From Mesorhizobium sp. NBSH29 (lineage in GTDB: Bacteria; Pseudomonadota; Alphaproteobacteria; Rhizobiales; Rhizobiaceae): DNA of 64,000 bases. The number at the start of each line of letters is the position of its first letter. Within the stretch, counting starts at the first letter, position 1. This document shows, in pieces, positions 61,438 to 64,000 of the stretch. The DNA lies in assembly GCF_015500055.1 (NCBI RefSeq), contig NZ_CP045492.1, positions 1,250,501 through 1,314,500 on the forward strand. Direction: 5' to 3'. The position numbers were made by a program, and so were the translations under genes. The notes beneath the pieces were generated by a model. That model searched no databases. It worked only from the letters and a program-made list of their open reading frames with translations, and was not told the origin of the DNA.

Positions 61438-61700
61438 TGGAGGACCCCGTTCCCGGCTTCACGATCCCCGTCCACCGGGCATTGACCGAACCGATCCTGC
61501 TCGGAGGTGCGCCGCGCGCAATCGCGATCGTCAACGGCACGCTCGCCGCCGCTGTCGGGCTCGGCCTGCGTCTATGGCTGGTCGGCATCCTGATCTGGGC
61601 GATCGGCCATTTAGCGGCGGTCTGGGCTGCCAAACGCGATCCGCTGTTCGTCGATGTCGTGCGCCGTCATGTGCGCATTCCCGGCCATCTCGGAGTGTGA
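61437..61700 (+). CDS. trbD: TrbD membrane protein (VirB3 type)
   Basis: The 87-residue product has GFTIPVHRALTEPILLGGAP and a pair of hydrophobic segments (AIVNGTLAAAVGLGLRLWLV; IWAIGHLAAVWAAK), then RDPLFVDVVRRHVRIPGHL. This is the TrbD/VirB3 pattern. It sits between trbC and trbE with one-base overlap upstream and three bases downstream. Confidence 0.9.
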   Translation: MEDPVPGFTIPVHRALTEPILLGGAPRAIAIVNGTLAAAVGLGLRLWLVGILIWAIGHLAAVWAAKRDPLFVDVVRRHVRIPGHLGV

Positions 61701-61703
61701 GTG

Positions 61704-64000
61704 ATGATGAACCTCGCCGAATATCGCCGCACCTCGAACCATCTGGCCGATTTCCTGCCCTGGGCAGCGCTGGCGGGTGAAGGCGTCGTCCTCAACAAGG
61801 ACGGGTCGTTTCAGCGCACGGCACGGTTTCGAGGGCCGGATCTGGACAGCGCCGTGCCCGCCGAACTGGTTGCGGTCGCGGGCCGTATCAATAACGCCTT
61901 GCGCCGTCTCGGTTCTGGATGGGCGGTGTTCGTCGAGGCACAGCGCGTCCCCGCCAGTTCCTATCCCGAAAGTCGCTTTCCTGATGCTGCCTCTGCCTTG
62001 GTCGACACGGAGCGCAAGGCACAATTCGAAGAGGAAGGCGTTCACTTCGAATCGCGCTATTTCCTGACATTGCTGTTCCTGCCGCCAGCCGAAAAAGCCG
62101 CACGGGCAGAACGCTTCCTCTATGAGGGCCGCGACCGCACTGTCGGTGCCGATGCCCGCGAGACCCTGGCCGGGGTCGTCGACCGCACCGACCGCGTGCT
62201 GCAACTCATCGAAGGCTTCATGCCCGAATGCGCATGGCTCGATGACGCCGAGACGCTGACCTATCTGCATTCGGCCATCTCGACCAAGGTGCAGCGCGTC
62301 CGGGTGCCCGAAGTGCCGATGCATCTCGACGCGCTGCTCGCAGATCAACCACTTACAGCCGGGTTGGAGCCGATGCTGGGGGAGGCGCATTTGCGCATCC
62401 TCACCATCACCGGTTTCCCGAGCGCGACCACGCCCGGCATTCTCGACGATCTCAACCGGCTCGCCTTTCCCTATCGCTGGTCGACGCGGGCGATGATGCT
62501 CGACAAGACCGACGCGACCAGGCTGCTCGCCAGGATCAGGCGGCAATGGTTCGCCAAACGCAAGTCGATCGCCGCGATCCTCAAGGAGATCATGACCAAT
62601 GAGGCGTCGGCGCTGCTCGATACTGACGCCCATAACAAGGCGATGGATGCCGATGCCGCGCTGCAGGAGCTCGGTTCCGACCTGATCGGCGAAGCCTATG
62701 TGACGGCGACGGTCGCGGTGTGGGATGGAGACCCGCGCGTCGCTGACGAGAAGCTGCGGCTGGTCGAGAAGGTCATCCAGGGCCGCGATTTCACCTGCCT
62801 CGCCGAAACGGTCAATGCGGTCGAAGCCTGGCTCGGATCGCTCCCCGGCCATGTCTACGCCAATGTTCGTCAGCCTCCAGTTTCAACGCTCAATCTCGCT
62901 CATATGATCCCCCTGTCGGCGGTGTGGGCGGGGCCGGAACGGGACGCGCATTTCGCAGCGCCCCCGCTGCTCTTCGGTCAGACCGAAGGCGCGACCCCGT
63001 TCCGGTTCTCGCTGCATGTCGGGGATGTTGGGCATACTTTGGTGGTTGGGCCGACCGGGGCGGGCAAGTCGGTATTGCTGGCGCTGATGGCGCTACAGTT
63101 CCGCCGTTATGACAAATCCCAGATCTTTGCCTTCGATTTCGGTGGCTCGATCCGCGCCGCCGCGCTTGCGATGGGCGGCGACTGGCACGATCTCGGCGGT
63201 TCACTGTCCGACGATGCCTCCGAACCGGTCGCGCTGCAGCCGCTCGCGCACATCGACGAAGATGCGACGCGCAGCTGGGCCGCTGGCTGGCTCGCGGCGA
63301 TCCTGGCGCGTGAGGGCGTGACCGTAACGCCGGAGGTGAAAGATCATCTCTGGTCGGCGCTATCGTCGCTCGCCTCGGCCCCGGTCGGGGAGCGGACGCT
63401 GACGGGTCTGTCGGTGCTCCTGCAATCGCAGGGTTTGAAACGTGCGCTGCAGCCCTATTGCGTCGGCGGACCGTTCGGACGGCTGCTCGATGCCGAGGCC
63501 GAACGGCTTGGGAAGGCGAGTGTGCAGGCGTTCGAGACCGAGGGCCTGATTGGTACCGGGGCCGCACCCGCCGTGCTCGCCTATCTGTTCCACCGGATCG
63601 AAGGTCAACTCGACGGATCGCCGACGCTGCTGATCATCGATGAGGGCTGGCTTGCGCTCGACGACGAAGGATTTGCCGGGCAGCTGCGCGAATGGCTGAA
63701 GACGCTACGCAAGAAGAATGCCAGCGTCATCTTCGCCACCCAATCGCTGTCCGACATCGACGGCTCGCCGATCGCGCCGGCCATCATCGAGAGCTGTCCG
63801 ACGCGGCTGTTCCTGCCGAACGAGCGTGCAATCGAACCGCAGATCACCGCGATCTATCGCCGGTTTGGCCTGAACGACCGGCAGATCGAGATCCTGAGCA
63901 GGGCCGCGCCCAAGCGCGACTATTACTGCCAGTCCCGGCGCGGCAACCGGCTGTTCGAACTCGGCCTCGGCGAGGTGGCACTCGCCTTCACTGCCACATC
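61704..64000 (+). CDS. trbE: TrbE/VirB4 secretion ATPase (3' end outside window)
   Basis: The frame is open from ATG 61704 (or ATG 61707, GTG 61701) to the window edge, 765 full codons. MNLAEYRRTSNHLADFLPWA is the TrbE N-terminus. LVVGPTGAGKSVLLALMALQ (Walker A) lies at about residue 446, FDFGGSIRAAALAMGG follows, and LLIIDEGWLALDDEGF (Walker B) lies near 641. Family length is about 800-850, so little is missing. It energises the Trb type IV channel. Confidence 0.9.
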   Translation, partial: MMNLAEYRRTSNHLADFLPWAALAGEGVVLNKDGSFQRTARFRGPDLDSAVPAELVAVAGRINNALRRLGSGWAVFVEAQRVPASSYPESRFPDAASALVDTERKAQFEEEGVHFESRYFLTLLFLPPAEKAARAERFLYEGRDRTVGADARETLAGVVDRTDRVLQLIEGFMPECAWLDDAETLTYLHSAISTKVQRVRVPEVPMHLDALLADQPLTAGLEPMLGEAHLRILTITGFPSATTPGILDDLNRLAFPYRWSTRAMMLDKTDATRLLARIRRQWFAKRKSIAAILKEIMTNEASALLDTDAHNKAMDADAALQELGSDLIGEAYVTATVAVWDGDPRVADEKLRLVEKVIQGRDFTCLAETVNAVEAWLGSLPGHVYANVRQPPVSTLNLAHMIPLSAVWAGPERDAHFAAPPLLFGQTEGATPFRFSLHVGDVGHTLVVGPTGAGKSVLLALMALQFRRYDKSQIFAFDFGGSIRAAALAMGGDWHDLGGSLSDDASEPVALQPLAHIDEDATRSWAAGWLAAILAREGVTVTPEVKDHLWSALSSLASAPVGERTLTGLSVLLQSQGLKRALQPYCVGGPFGRLLDAEAERLGKASVQAFETEGLIGTGAAPAVLAYLFHRIEGQLDGSPTLLIIDEGWLALDDEGFAGQLREWLKTLRKKNASVIFATQSLSDIDGSPIAPAIIESCPTRLFLPNERAIEPQITAIYRRFGLNDRQIEILSRAAPKRDYYCQSRRGNRLFELGLGEVALAFTAT

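Larger units (their letters stand above)
17814..64000. mobile_element. Integrative conjugative element (left part, right end beyond window)
   Basis: The region begins with a tRNA-Arg 3' remnant and a tyrosine integrase. It continues through defence and accessory cargo and then carries a RepA/iteron module, S26 peptidase, lytic transglycosylase, relaxase, coupling protein and trb-type secretion genes still running at base 64000. Base composition shifts several times (lower GC at about 19-30 kb, higher from 32 kb), showing that cargo came from several sources. An integrated plasmid is the alternative, but integrase next to a split tRNA favours an ICE. Confidence 0.8.

Noticed and set aside
61611-62852. 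413-codon minus-strand frame
   Set aside because: It is a GC-rich antisense shadow of trbE, whose motifs and operon position are clear.
1-64000. CRISPR arrays, rRNA genes, complete tRNA genes and insertion-sequence transposases
   Set aside because: None seen: no regularly spaced repeat series of CRISPR size, no rRNA-like blocks, only a tRNA 3' half, and no transposase motif.

Overview
The window reads as a piece of an alphaproteobacterial genome. Gene content points there: an integrative conjugative element (ICE) carrying RepA (RPA family), DUF2840, a TraF-type S26 peptidase, several DUF736 genes, a DUF3363 relaxase, TraG and trbBCDE, plus a two-subunit indolepyruvate ferredoxin oxidoreductase. 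Sphingomonads or Rhizobiales are plausible; the genus cannot be fixed from this sequence. Nearly all calls rest on motif recognition by eye, with no database search.

Region 1 (1-12.1 kb) looks chromosomal. After the 3' end of a glycoamylase-like gene comes a catabolic cluster: a polar amino-acid ABC binding protein and a PLP aminotransferase on the minus strand, then on the plus strand a GntR regulator, an LLM flavin monooxygenase, a flavin reductase, an HpcH/HpaI aldolase, a V4R-domain protein, a cyclase-family hydrolase, both subunits of indolepyruvate ferredoxin oxidoreductase and an ABC permease. GntR to V4R are chained by stop/start overlaps, and an 11-bp inverted pair flanks the GntR promoter region. 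The set suggests uptake, deamination, oxidation and C-C cleavage of an aryl- or indolyl-type amino acid by a route I cannot match to a known operon. The cluster stops abruptly after the permease, next to a frameshifted XRE-regulator remnant.

Region 2 (12.1-17.8 kb) is a defence-like island. A minus-strand four-gene operon (ribbon-helix-helix protein, GNAT protein, XRE regulator, ImmA/IrrE peptidase) diverges from a plus-strand ubiquitin-like conjugation operon (three-domain multiubiquitin protein, E2-like/E1 ThiF fusion, DUF6527 protein). Three perfect-phase 11-bp repeats lie between them.

Region 3 (17.8 kb to the end) is an ICE. Its left edge is a displaced 45-bp 3' half of tRNA-Arg(CCG), followed by a tyrosine integrase. 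Cargo follows: a lower-GC defence block (PD-(D/E)XK DUF4420 protein, Z1 helicase, MORC-like GHKL ATPase, cytosine methyltransferase, RHH protein, RecD-like helicase-nuclease, HipAB); an ArdC-like antirestriction gene; a methyltransferase, a LytS/LytTR two-component pair and an Imm-5-like protein; a ParB-like protein and a Toprim protein; a DUF2493 protein; and TetR-controlled small operons (GST; VOC/NTF2/MmcQ). The backbone then runs through a frameshifted DUF2285 gene, an AlpA-type HTH protein, RepA with iterons in its 3' end, DUF2840, TraF, DUF736, a lytic transglycosylase, an oriT-like region, the relaxase, TraG and CopG. A short insertion (a nitroreductase-like gene broken by a TGA codon, and an M23 peptidase) precedes trbB-trbC-trbD-trbE, which runs off the window.

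Signs of rearrangement inside the ICE include a ParB gene fragment at 31.9 kb, a partial second copy of a DUF736 gene with its terminator, and a shared structured leader in front of both the ardC-like and parB-like genes.
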